A stretch of 64,000 nucleotides of DNA from Amblyornis subalaris. Its lineage: Eukaryota; Chordata; Aves; Passeriformes; Ptilonorhynchidae. The stretch lies in contig JACAXG010000055.1 of assembly GCA_018881555.1 (NCBI GenBank), forward strand, positions 992,001 through 1,056,000, given 5' to 3'. The notes below the pieces were generated by a model. It made no database searches, was not told the origin of the DNA, and saw nothing but the letters and a program-made list of their open reading frames with translations. A program made the translations under genes and the position numbers. This document shows positions 1 to 11,701 of the stretch, in pieces; the stretch's first letter is position 1; each line of letters starts with the position of its first letter.

Positions 1-3000
1 ATGGCTTTTGACTTGTATTCTCATTACAAAATGAAAACTGCCCAGGGACTTTGCTTGGAAATGCACATTTTCTCATGGTGCAGCACTGACACACTGGACC
101 TCTGTAAAGGGGCAGGGGGAAACAAAGATAGAAATAAAATGGTGGCACTAGGAAAATTTCTCACCATCACTTTCTGCAAGCTATGTAAATACATCNTGTG
201 GATAAAGTCAGGCTTCTCTTCTGGTTGTGATGAAAATAAATAATAACAGGAATTAGATAGATTAGTATATACTAACAGGAAAAAAAAGACTCAGNCCCAG
301 AGTATTGAAGTCTGAGAAAATTATATTTACATTGAAGCAGTCCAAGTAGCGATTGCCAGTGTTCCAGCTGACAGACTCATCAAACAGCCCACCTATTTCC
401 CATTTCAGCAGCAAATGCCTGTACAGAAACCATCATGCTCTCACTGCAAAATAAGCTTAAGAACACTAAAGGCCATATAGTATTCCTGGTTGCCCTAATG
501 CAACGAGTTTAAATCAAGTTTGTTGTAAATTATGTCACAGTAACAGAGCTGATTGTAGCCCATAGGGCTGAGAAAAGAGTGTGGTCAGCATAATTTCCTT
601 TTCTTTTTCATAAGAACATCTCAGCTATTCCTCTGTCATTGCTTCCACATGTATGTAGCATATCCCAGACCCATGTGTCTCTGTTTCTAGCACCAGATAA
701 AAATTTCAGACAGATCTCTCTGATCACTATTGCAACTGTTTTCTGACTGTATTAGGCTGTGGGATAAAGACGAAGATGGTTCTTTTGGTGACCTTTGNTG
801 TTTGTGGACAGAGCATACCCATGTATTAGTGACTAAGCATAGAAGGTTAGGCTGACTTTTTCAACTAAATAAAGAAAACCACTCTCACCTGGAAACACAC
901 AAGATACTTCTAACCTGACAATACAATCTTTTCCCTCTCGCCCTTCTAATTTCTTTGTATTTTTCCTCCCATACCTTTTTCCTGGCTCTCCACAAACTTC
1001 TTTATTTATGTAAACCTTCTTTGATTTAACCTTACCAACCATCTATGACTTTTCACTTCTGACCCAACTCCATATTCTGGGACAGTGAGAAGCGATTTCT
1101 GCCACCAGGCCTTTCTTTAGTCCAGGTGAAGTCAGAATTTGGTGCTGTAGGACTAGGTTATGCAGAAGTGCATATCCAGATGCCTACAGAACACAATACT
1201 CTCATCAGTCTTCCTATGACAAAAAAGAAATTATTTTTCATCCCAACATCAGCCAAATCTACCATAAAGAGTTTAGCCAATATTGCCATGGCTCAAACTG
1301 CTGAGGGAAGCAATCAAAGCTGGTGGCTTTCTTGGGATGCTTTTATAATCGGAATCTATATCCTGAATACCTGTATCATCATATGAGTGGTACTAAAGGA
1401 GAGTGGGGGTTAGGGCTTGGTTCTGCCTCTGCTGAATTTGGTGCCAAGTTTCACCCTAGAGATTAGACAAGTGAACATTTTGTAGAGAAAATCTGATCTT
1501 GGAGAGGGTCTCAGGTTAAATACATTTTACCACCTTCCCGGCAAAGAAAACAAGCAAATAGGATTGACAATGGGTGATCACTGAATCTCTAAACCTAACT
1601 GTTATCCCTTATGAAAATATGAACAACAAAAAAAAAAGTGCCTGGGAAAAATTCTTTAATCTGAAGGTATTAGGAGTTAAATCTTTACAGCCATGACAAT
1701 CACCATTGAGAGAATTGCTCATAACCCAGAGGTGATGGAATACAAATGAGCATGGATGTGGGAAGCATTGCAGTAGAGAGCACATCACAATAAAAGCTCC
1801 TTCTCAGTTATCCTTTCCTTTCCAGTCAAATAAATAAATTGCAGTGATGTACAGTGTGAATTATTGCCACTAGAGTGCTTTTCTGATGACAGAGATGACG
1901 TAAGCTATAAAAGTCTGTCCTAGATAACAGAAATTAAAGATTTCTGGAAGTTTGTAAAGATTTAGGAACTGTTAGTCTGGATTGATTCAAGCAGACTAAT
2001 TGGATATGGATTGTGTAACTCTGGACTCGGTCATCTGCTGAGAAACCTGCACCGATGGGAGCACAGAGCCTTGGCACTCCTGTGTTGCTCCTGCTCTCCA
2101 TCTGTCTCCTCTCCCAAAGTCCTGGCTTAAATCTTCAGGATTGCTCATGACGTTGGCCAAAGTTATTGGAGTGATTGTACTCATCCCTGTGACAGCAGAA
2201 GCCATGATGAGTCCAGGAGGTGATAATATTTGTAATGAAACATTGGTAAGCAGAGCCTCGGCAGGGACAGGACCCTAAGGGCAGAGTTCCCTTTCATCAA
2301 AGGATTTTTCACCTTCACAGTCAGCAGCTTGGAAGAAATTCTGAAAGGTAACTTTGCATCACCCTATTATGCTATGCAGTCAGATACAATCCAGCATTTT
2401 GTATTTTAACATTGCACATGACCCAGGGAGGAGTGAGGAACAGTGCCTTTGTCACTAACTAAGGTTCCCTATCAAAAACATCTAAAATCAAAGCTTGATT
2501 ATGACACCAGCCACTGGAATATTCCATAAATCTAGAACATCTGGGGAGATTTGCAGATAGCCAAATAAAGGAGCTTGATCAGATAATAATTGTTCACTGT
2601 CTTCTCTGACTGGGGAAACTGAAAATGTGTGTACCTCTNTCTTCAGAGCTCTGCAGCTCCTGACCAACAGAAGGAGACACTGCAGTTTTGGTGTTTGTTG
2701 TTCAGAAGATGTAATAGAAAGAGGTTCTGGGAAACACAAGCGAACAGTTTGTGGAAATCTGAGTATCTCTGCACCCCAGAAATCCTTATGGGATGAGTGG
2801 TAGCTACCCCTCAGATAGCACTAGGAGGACTTTGCTGCACAAAAGAAGTGGCTAACTCCAAACTTTCCTAGCTTTTGTACGGCTGGATTTAAAACCCGGA
2901 ATAACTGAGGGGATAGTCTGTTCCTATTCTGTCACCGCAGCTGTCAAATGCTGTTGTTGAACCAACTGCAGTGACATAACCATCAAAAACACCTGCCTGT

Positions 3001-5545
3001 GCGCCTATTGGAAAGTCCTTCTGAAAAAGGAGGAGTATGCTGGTAGGGAGCTCTTTATTGTGTTAGGTTTTTTTCTTCTGCAGATTCAGCAGGTGCTATA
3101 TATTATCCTTTACAACCTTCAGCCATTTGGAGCTAGGACACTGTAATTATGTTCCCTGTCCATGGAAGTTACTGACTATTACTGTGTGAAATATGAGCTC
3201 TGCTCAGAATTCAAAACTAAACTGAGGAAGCATGTTTGCTGCTGCTTTCATACCAAGAGGATAATGGCAGTGTCCATTTGCAGTACTGTTCATTTACATG
3301 TGTGGTAAATGCTTTCTGCCCCTTAAATGGTGGAACTTGTATAAAAATACCTTGTGGCTGATATGTAAAGAAGTCAAATTCCCAGTGTTGACAGTTCGGT
3401 CCTACAAGTAATAGTTTACATTTGTGTAATCCATCTTATTAAAAAAATCATAGTGGTTCACTCCTTCATAAGTGTGAAATTAATCTGGGAGGATGAGACA
3501 GAGAAAACACACAACCATTTTTAAACAGAAGTAACTTCCAGTCATCTTTGTGGAGATAGTCAGGATCTCAGGGCCCTTCCCAACAAGTTGTCTTAATTAC
3601 ACATTGCTCTTGGATTTGTATATGGGTCAGTCTGTAAGTACCTGGACCCCGTTCCCTCAATGACTCAGTAGCACAGGAGAAAACAAAGTTGTATTTTCTA
3701 GCTCCTGCTGCTCCTACTTTTGCAACCTCATCCACATGAGAATTGCCTTCTGTGAGGTTTCATCACTTTTTGACTAATAAATTTTTGACNTTTTTTTTGA
3801 CTAAAAGCATGTAGCCTGTTTTTATCTTGCTCTGTTCTCTCCTGAAGTTATTCAGAGGAAGTGAGATATGGTGGGTGCCTTGCACACTATTCCATTAGGA
3901 TAAATAATATATGCTGTCTATTGTGTTTAGAAGAATGCTTCAAAGAAAACTCTCTATGGCATAGTTGTGATAACAAGCAGGAAAGAAATAAAAGAGGAGC
4001 ACAAGAAAATGTAGGTGCTTTGCTGTTATCTGCTAGTTCAGCATTACGGTGCTTGATACTAATCCTTTGCCATGACTCTTGGCAAAAGCCGCAGCAGTCC
4101 ATGGAAGAAAATGTGTTGCTTGAAGCTGCCCTATAAACAAGGAGAAAGTTTTTTTTGCTCTGTACCTCCAGGAGATAATGTGCAGACTGTCCTTGGTGGA
4201 GGCACACTGCACTGTGACCAGCTGTTGAGTACTTTCTTGTGCTGTTCATTTCTTCTCACCACTTTTATTTTAGCAGGAAAGTCTCACATGCCCCCAGTCT
4301 CTCTCAGCTACCCACCAGCTCGGGTGTGGTAGCTCTTGAAGGTGAAGGACACATTCTTACCCTTCTACCAAGCATAATTTTTTTTGTTGTACTCTGTTTG
4401 TCAATCACTTCTGTGTATAAAGCTTAGTATATTTAAATTATCCACTGTGATAAGAATATGTGGTCAGACAGTCCGGATTCCATGTCAGCAGCAAATACAA
4501 AAATTATTGGCAAAATATCTAAAATGTTTGATACGGAACTTGTTTCCCCAGCTGGAGTAACAGCAGGGTATTTGGCCCAGCATCCTGCTTTCCACACTGG
4601 GAAAGAGTAGCAGCACCAGGCCGTGTAAGGTAATGCTTTCCTTTTATACCTCCCAGTTTCCAGTGTAACTTGCCAAGATACTATGATATTTTCCAAGTGA
4701 TATGACATTCTTGTTCTAAAGCACAGATTGATATTTATGTGGCCACACAATGCAGAAGAAATGTCATTTCCAGCGTTGGTCCCATGGATACACGCTCAGT
4801 GGTGTGTATGTAACCAGACCTTTACACCTCAGTACAGGGTGACCCAGTCATGGAGGAAAATCGGTTTGTTATGGCTTCACCTGAGCTTACTGCTGCCTTG
4901 GTGATGAGCCCATATCTTCAAGCACATCAGACCTTCCTGTCATCATTAGAAATACTTTAAAACTTTAAAAGTCAAAAGCTTTGAGTTTAGGCTAAGTCAG
5001 CATGTACATCTGAAAATGTGTTTCATTTGTGATAAAGACATTTTTGTGCATATGAGTCATGCCTGGCAAAGGCAAAGTACAGTAATCCAAAAAGAAAAAA
5101 AAAATAAAAATAATCAGAATAAACTCTTTTTTGGGAAGTCACTATCAAAAAAATCTATTAAAGTGTTTGATGTAGAATGTGCTTCCTCTTCTGGGATCAT
5201 AGTATTCTCCTTCAAATCACCTGTTCTCTCTTACAGGAACATTTTCCCTCTTTTTTTTGCAGGCATGCCTTTCAAATGCCATTTCATCTTATCACTTTGC
5301 ATATGAATTTGGTTTGCCTATTTGTTCATCCTTGTTAGGGTTCTCCCACACTTGCCCAAAGGTGTGAGGGGAGATTGGATTGGAATGGATAGATGTTAAT
5401 GAACAAATGCATTTTTGTCCTTGAGTGCAGTACAGTTGCCTGTAAGAGACAGCATCTGTTTACCCTTGGAATTACTGACCCTCTCTTTGAAAATGGCTTT
5501 CCTTGAGTCTTGGCTTCAACACCTCACACTGACAGGGAGAGCTGG
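1..5545. other. Unique AT-rich non-coding DNA
   Basis: No frame here has gene-like length or a recognisable domain; the longest, about 120 codons near 3.9-4.2 kb, overlaps similar frames in other phases and has no family signature. At 3766-3803 there is a small imprecise repetition of a TTTTTGACTAA-like unit. A CRE-like site next to a TATA-like box lies at 1896-1913 and is listed separately. I see no recognisable transposon. The stretch could be intergenic or intronic; the sequence alone does not decide. Confidence 0.6.
1896..1913 (+). promoter_or_regulatory. CRE-like site followed by TATA-like box
   Basis: TGACGTAA, a one-base variant of the cAMP response element, is followed two bases later by TATAAAAG. 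The arrangement resembles a compact core promoter on the plus strand, with initiation expected about 30 bases downstream. No coding frame or recognisable transcript follows, and such combinations arise by chance in AT-rich DNA, so this is only a candidate. Confidence 0.15.
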
Positions 5546-5561
5546 CCATTGTTAACAATGG
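5546..5561. promoter_or_regulatory. SOX-type perfect palindrome
   Basis: The 16 bases CCATTGTTAACAATGG form a perfect palindrome. Each half contains AACAATGG/CCATTGTT, the core bound by SOX HMG-box proteins, so two sites lie back to back; the centre GTTAAC also resembles an HNF1 half site. No gene is adjacent, so the target is unknown. Binding is an inference from the motif. Confidence 0.3.
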
Positions 5562-6769
5562 TTTGTAACCAACTATCTCTGCACCAAGAGGTCAGTGGGA
5601 GGGAAAGTGTTTAACAAGTTGGGTGAGTGGCACAGAGGACGACAGGGCATGGAGAGGAGCTGAGACCAGGAAGCTTGAAATAAAGCTCCAAGAAGGAAAA
5701 GAAATCCAGCAATTCATAGAGAAACAGGGAAGGCAACCAAAAACAAAATTAAGAGAAATGAGAAAGAAAGATTAAAATTAATGAAGGCAGAAACAGGAAT
5801 CTTTATGCACATCCTCAAGCTGTCATGGTAAAGAATATAAGCAAGCCCTACAGCTTTTCCTTCACTTCTCCATGGAAATAAAACAATTATCATGAAACTA
5901 TTCTATTTTATTCTTCAAAGAAGTTATTTAAAAGCAGTTCCGCATTGTGGAAAGACTTGACATCAAGAACAGTTATTGTCTCTCACAAGCCTTCTTTATG
6001 GTTACTGTGTAACTCAAGTGCCAGAAAACTGACACAGCATGCTACTTAAGAGAAATGGATGGTTTTGCCATATGGAAGATGAGGAGTAAGGAGAAGAATG
6101 TCTTTGAAAAGAAAAATAATTGTGAGCTGGATTGTGTCCAAGGAGAGTTAAACCAGTGATGAAGTTTCCTTCCCCATCTAGGAATGTTTTCAGGGCAGTG
6201 CGGTCCTTCACTTCCACTGCAGGCTCTGCTCCTTGCTCCTGATGCTCATGCCATTCCCCTCTTGCTCTAAAATATCCATGTCCCACCATCACAATTTCCA
6301 CCTTCCCAGAACGACCCAGGGGCTGGTATGTGGTACTGGGCTCCCCTCCCTCAGGGCGGTTTGGGGAGGGGTTGATGTCTGGGCGTTTGCTGTGACAAAG
6401 TCTTATGCAAGTTTTCAGCATCCTGAGCCATAGGCTGTTGAGGAAAGAGAGGATGGGAGGGTGAAGATGGAGAAACACAGTCATTGTGGCCTCTACCCAG
6501 CATCCCTACTCATGAGAAAAGGCAGAGAGGAAGCAGTGTGAGAGAAATATTCCAAAATCCTGAGTGCTTCGTGGCACACTATTATATGAGAGCAAGAGAA
6601 AATTGTGGGTTTTGATAGAAAGTCACCTTCTAGTACTTTGACACTCAGGTTACTTGAAACTCAGCCTGAATGAAACCTGATTAAATAAAGTTCTAAAACA
6701 TGTGCTGTATCTTAAAGTCTCTGAAGTGTCTTCACTCCTGAAACACGTTGAAGCTTTATTACAAGCCAT
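5562..6769. other. Unique non-coding DNA
   Basis: The stretch begins with purine-rich sequence at about 5.6-5.8 kb (many GAGAAA/GAAAGA runs). A 156-codon minus-strand frame at 6014-6484 shows no domain and has a shadow frame on the other strand, so I do not call it a gene. No recognisable repeat is seen until the relic at 6770. Confidence 0.5.
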
Positions 6770-6832
6770 ACTCTGATCTCAGGCACTGTGGTGTAAATCT
6801 GCAATTACTCGCGCAAAATCAGTGGTATTTTC
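6770..6832 (+). repeat. Relic of short palindromic amniote repeat (copy 1)
   Basis: The stretch starts CTCTGATCTCAGGCACTG and continues GTGTAAATCTGCAATTACTC. This matches the pattern TTCTGATCTCAG...CACTGGTGTAAATC..GAGTAACTCC known from an old, short, fold-back repeat common in turtle, crocodile and bird DNA. Similar pieces occur in this window near 16.07, 25.92 and 55.80 kb. The copy is diverged and truncated. I do not know its formal family name. Confidence 0.45.
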
Positions 6833-8071
6833 CCAGCAGTGGAAGAGAAGAGGTTCACCCCTTCCTCCCAAGCAGGGGGATGAATTCTAAATTGTTGCCA
6901 CTGTAAACTTCTCCTGACATAGTGCTGGCACTTAATTTCATCTGGAAGATTAGAATTAAGCATCACATTCATTTTACAATTATACTAAATTAAGTTAAAT
7001 CATTATGTTTTCAACATTCTGTTACATTGTAGAAAACTTACTTTAGCTATAACTGATTATTTTACTTTAAATTCTGTGCTGAGGAGCGTTTCCCAAAACA
7101 TGGGAATGCATAATAAAAACATGGAGAGCTAATTGTCTCTGTAATGTTGCTACCAATATTTCTCAGTTTTCACGGTTAGAGATGGAGTAAATTTCAGGGT
7201 GGTGCAAGGTTCGTCAGTTTGTAATAATGACAGAAGTGCTGGGTTGATCAGAGGTGTAGATGGTGGTTAATGAGGAGTCAGTGTTGCAATTTATATTAAA
7301 GTGGCAAGAGGCAAAGAGTGAATATGCACAAGAGAGGTGAATAATTTCATTTGCTTAGACACTGTCTTCTGCGTCCCAGGTGGTAGTGTCAAACTGAGAG
7401 GATATTCCAGGAAATAATCAAAAGAGTTCATTTCTAGGACCATTAGTCCTAATCCTCTCATCATTATTTTTTTACACTAATATCATGCACTATTTTTAGT
7501 CCTCTTTACTGGTCCTTCACAAATAATTCCTTTTTCCCCTCATTAAGATGACTTTGTTGTCTCTGATACAATAGGTACTACAGGTCTGGATCATTTGTAC
7601 ATCTTACTTGTATCATTTGTACACATTTATAAACAGAAATTCAGTGTCCACCTTAAACGGGTCGTGAACATACACTTTTATATTTGACATGTTCTGTAGC
7701 TGTACAAATGTATTCTACTGTTCAAGGATTTCAAGATTCTTAACATAAAAGCAGATTGTACAAAGGTTATTTTTTAGAAGTGTAAACCATGCGGTATTAA
7801 AACATTTCAAAGAACTTAACCATCCGTCCATCCATAATAGAGAGACACTTAGAGATTCATATACAAAATTATAGTTTTCCAGTCATTTTTTACATAGTAA
7901 GGACCAAACGTGAAGTCTTTCTGCATAGTAGAGGCAAACAAATCAAATTGTTTGACAATTTCCTGCTATTGTGCAGCAAAATAGTGACCACCCTTTGAAA
8001 TTACTAGAGTTGTAACACTGTATCACAGAGTGCATATTTTCTTTTTAATTAAAATACCTGTACCATTTTTT
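6833..8071. other. Unique AT-rich non-coding DNA
   Basis: No coding frame or recognisable mobile element is visible. A 12-base direct repeat, ATCATTTGTACA, occurs twice near 7588-7622. Confidence 0.5.
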
Positions 8072-8165
8072 CAGAAGTGTAGGACTGGAAGAGACCTTTG
8101 AGCCATTGAATTCAGTCTCCCTATAATCACAGGCAACTGTATGGTATAATCTCCTGGATAAGCAT
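8072..8165 (-). mobile_element. Ancient CR1 3' fragment
   Basis: The stretch reads GTGTAGGACTGGAAGAGACC, then TTGAGCCATTGAATTCAGTC and CCC. This resembles the minus-strand 3' end of old reptile/bird CR1 elements (AGAATCATAGGACTGGAAGGGACC followed by TCATCTAGTCCAGTCCCC). It is diverged and shows no coding remnant. CR1 elements are non-LTR retrotransposons that are usually 5'-truncated, so a short 3' stub is expected. Confidence 0.5.
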
Positions 8166-11100
8166 ATCAGTTTTTCTACACACAGTGTGTGCAGTACCAA
8201 CTATGTTCTCACCTNTTATCAATGTTTTTCATTGATTTGAGTGCTGTGCTCTATTCACCAATTAACTGGGCATATCACCTTCACTGACCTAAATACAGAC
8301 ATTTTGCAGAATAATCTCTCATCCAGCAGCCAGATTTGCTGCTTTATGCTCTTCCACCTGTCTAGCTGCATCGTGATCATAATTCTTCTCTACTGAATTC
8401 TTTTCCTTTTTATTTGTTATTTTAAAGTCGTAGTCATAATATTAAGTAATGGGTGATTTTTAGATGTGTCAGTCAATACAGGGGAGAATAATTTCTAATT
8501 CGTGTTTTAAAAATAAATTTATTTTAAAATTTTGTTCACAATCAAGATTGGTTTAACTTTTATTGCCACAGTACACATTTAGTTTGTGCCAAACAAATCT
8601 AATTTAGTAACACAAACAAGCATTGTCCTTGGTGCTTGAATCAAGGCATGTACTACAGAAAAGAGTAGATCATTAAGCTGTTAAAAATGCTTGGTGGTGA
8701 GACTTCCATTATGCCGAATCATCTTCTGAACTCCTGGTTGTATCTGTGGTGCTGATGGATCTGTGAAACAACCCTCATGGATAAACATGATCACTGTATT
8801 TGCTGCACTCTCAGTTTTGGATGTCTGACATTTCACTAGATATAGCCCCTTTAACTGCGATTTTTGCTGTGTTCTTCATTAAGTCTTACATGATTTCAGC
8901 TTTAAAGGAGTAATATCACACCCCTTTGATCACATCACATTTTTTTATTTTGTTTTTTGTGCTTCCACATTTCAACATTATCTTAAATCAATCTTCCTGT
9001 GGCCTTGCTTGGCCCAGACTTTTAATAAAGGATTTTCTTGAAAAATTAATAAAGACCATTTCTTCTACACTGTTGTGTTGTAGGAATCTCAAAAATTCTG
9101 TAGTTGACAATTAAAATTAATATTATGTGACACTATTAGAATAGACTCTTGAGTATTGGAAAACAGCAATGAAGAAACAATTTTTGTCTATAGAGCACCC
9201 AACTAACTCTTTATATTAATCGTCATCCTTTGATCTCCTCCTGGAGCTGACAAGATACGAAGCAAATTGGTAATTTTCAGGGTTTATTCCTTCTAATAAA
9301 AAAAAAAAAAAAGGCGAAAAAGGCGAGAGATAATTGCAAAAGCATGTTTTACATCAATGTGGAACTTGCCTAGTTAAAGATCCAGACAGGCAGAAAACAA
9401 AACTTGGGTTTCTAAACAGCAGTCTAGGTGCTGTGGTAAAAAAATAGTATTTCCTGCTCTTAAAATTGCAGTTTGTGACATAAAGTATATTACATAAACA
9501 AGCTATTCCATGTAGGTGAGGTAGCTTTTGTTTCTTCGATACTGGTTCTTTAAAATAATGCTACTTTTGCCATTATGGGCTGCTGTGACTCTGGGCTGTT
9601 ACATTTCTAGACCCTTCTGTCAAGGAGAATTCAAACCACTTGTCGGTTTACAGGCAGCATCACCTGCAGAGAAATTAGAGACTGAACTCAGTAGTGAAGT
9701 GGTAACTTTTAGCTATATTCACAAGTGTCTCTCAACCCTGAGATGTCACTTGAGAAAAAGCCATCTTCCAGAATGCTTTTAGATGCTGCTTTTTCAAGTG
9801 ACAAGAGGAGATTGGCAGATGGGAGACCAGGCTAAAGTCAGGTACAACAGAAGCAAGAAATGGCCACATATGGACGACTGGGTGCTCTAGCCTTTGATGA
9901 AGGAGATGAGTGACTTAGAATTTATACATGAAAGTGGCTGCCAGGCTTTTATTGGCCACAGCACTGAAGACAATCAAAGTGAAAATTCATTTATTTCACA
10001 TTTGGTTGGTGAAGATATTTAGCTTCCTGAAACACCTCTTTTATTTTTTTTTTCCTGTGAGAAATGTATGACCTGTGAAGGGATAACTGAGGAATAGTAG
10101 AAGTACCACAGTGACCAGTGAATTCTTAATGAGAAATACATTTTCACATAAGAATTTCAAAACAGAGTGTACCTTGATAAGCTCTGCAAAGGCTGCTATA
10201 CTGGGAGATTTCCATAGCTGACATTAGAAATGGAAATTAAAAAGAAGTTTAAAAACTCTTCACACATGTAACATGAAGTAGAAGGAGTGTGTGCCATGCT
10301 TCTCGTCCCGTGTAGCTTGCTGACCAACACTGATGTCCCAGGAGTGAACTGGTTATTGGTTCTTACAGAACAGATCACAGGGAAAAAATGTGATTAAATG
10401 ACAAGAAACCGATAGATAACAATCCAAGGATTGTACACTTACATTGATGAGTGCTGATTCAAAACTAACAGAAATCAAAGAGGTATAAAGTCACACCAGG
10501 AAAAGTGTTAGGACCTGTGACACAGCTTGTGGTAAATGCAGGAATAAGAAAGAAAAATGTTGTGCATTTGTTTAGAAAATAACAAAGGGATTGACAGAGT
10601 AGGAAGCTGTGTAATTGCTGACAGAAGGCTATTATTATTTTTTTGCATTAACCTGATGATGGGTTAGTACAGTAACCAAATCTGAAAAGAAAATATTATT
10701 GTGAAAACAAAATCTGTAAAGGTTGTTAAGCAATTGGAGGAATTAATAGAAACTGCTCCTCCTGTTGACAGGCATTTCTAAACAGGCTGAAATCAGGAAA
10801 AACCTCCTAAAGATTAACTCAGTAATTTGGAAATTACAAGGAAGGGATGCAGTGTGCACTGTGCTATCTTCCTGTGACTGCCAAGCCCTTACTGGGGCGG
10901 TATATTTGGGTATATGACCATGTCAACTGAAACAGAGCTTAGTCTGAAATGAGGGTGGGAAGAAATAGGAGGCACTGGGATGGCTCACCTCATTGTTATT
11001 GCTGTTTTACATAGCGATCCTGATCTCAAGATTCATATAGTTAAAGAAAAAAAAGGCACACTTCGGAGTTTGAGAAAGACACTTTTATTTTAAACATAAT

Positions 11101-11580
11101 CTACATTTTATAAAGCTTTCTGTGTTTACGTTGTGAAAGTGCTGACACAAGCTGAGAGCCACTCATAAAGCAAGTTTATTTTTCAAATACATCAAGTACA
11201 GAATGCACAAAAAAGCTTACAAAAGATGGAAGCATATCTCAGAAAGACAGGAAAAGATTTGAAATACATTTTATTAGCCTAGAAAAGATGCTGTTTTTCA
11301 TATAAATCTTTTATTTGTTTTTTCTCAAAGACCTAACCGTAGCCTGTGACAGAAACTTTATAACTCTAGAGATACATCTTTTTCAGATTCATTGCGAAAT
11401 GTCCAATATTCCATCTTGAACCTTTCATATAACTTTAGCTAGAGGTTTTACTTAAGGCTAAAGCCTCTCATGAAGAATTAAGGCTGTCCCCGCTTTTCCC
11501 ATTTCATTTCTTCAACCATGCAGTTCAAGAAATGAAAGTACTAATCCTTCTCAGCATGGCTTTTAGTTCCAGGCAGAAGA
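8166..11580. other. Unique AT-rich non-coding DNA
   Basis: A run of A bases followed by AAGGCG repeats lies near 9299-9326. A stretch at about 10780-10990 (ATCAGGAAAAACCTCCTAAA and following) faintly resembles the coding-strand 3' part of an old CR1, too weakly for a separate call. No frame shows gene-like features. The single-N scatter seen elsewhere stops after about 8215. Confidence 0.5.
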
Positions 11581-11610
11581 GGAGTTCACGGAGCAGTTGG
11601 ACTATCAGAT

Positions 11611-11701
11611 TGCGTCATCCTGGAAGCCACATCCACATTGCCATGGCAATGACATGCAACAGTTTTCCGAGCTGAACCTCCACTGAATAGCAGCTCCCAA
11701 T
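11611..11701. promoter_or_regulatory. RFX X-box-like palindrome with CRE-like and CCAAT sites
   Basis: CATTGCCATGGCAATG at 11636-11651 is a perfect 16-base palindrome. Its core TTGCCATGGCAA matches the central twelve bases of the dimeric RFX X-box consensus GTTGCCATGGCAAC. A CRE/ATF-like TGCGTCAT lies at 11611-11618 and a CCAAT at 11697-11701. RFX factors act with CREB/ATF and NF-Y in several promoters, but the order and spacing here differ from the MHC class II module, so I do not equate them. Function is inferred from motifs only. Confidence 0.35.

Noticed and set aside
6014..6484. 156-codon minus-strand frame
   Set aside because: No recognisable motif or signal, and a frame on the opposite strand overlaps it. 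Not supported as an exon without splice or homology evidence.
9299..9326. Poly(A) run as the tail of a processed pseudogene
   Set aside because: No mRNA-like sequence, AATAAA in proper position or target duplication is recognisable upstream.
10780..10990. Another ancient CR1 piece
   Set aside because: Only about 40 bases resemble the CR1 3' coding end, too little to separate from chance.
11060..11240. Possible minus-strand 3' UTR because of TTTTATT-type signals
   Set aside because: AATAAA-like words are frequent in such AT-rich DNA and no coding exon or splice pattern lies next to it.
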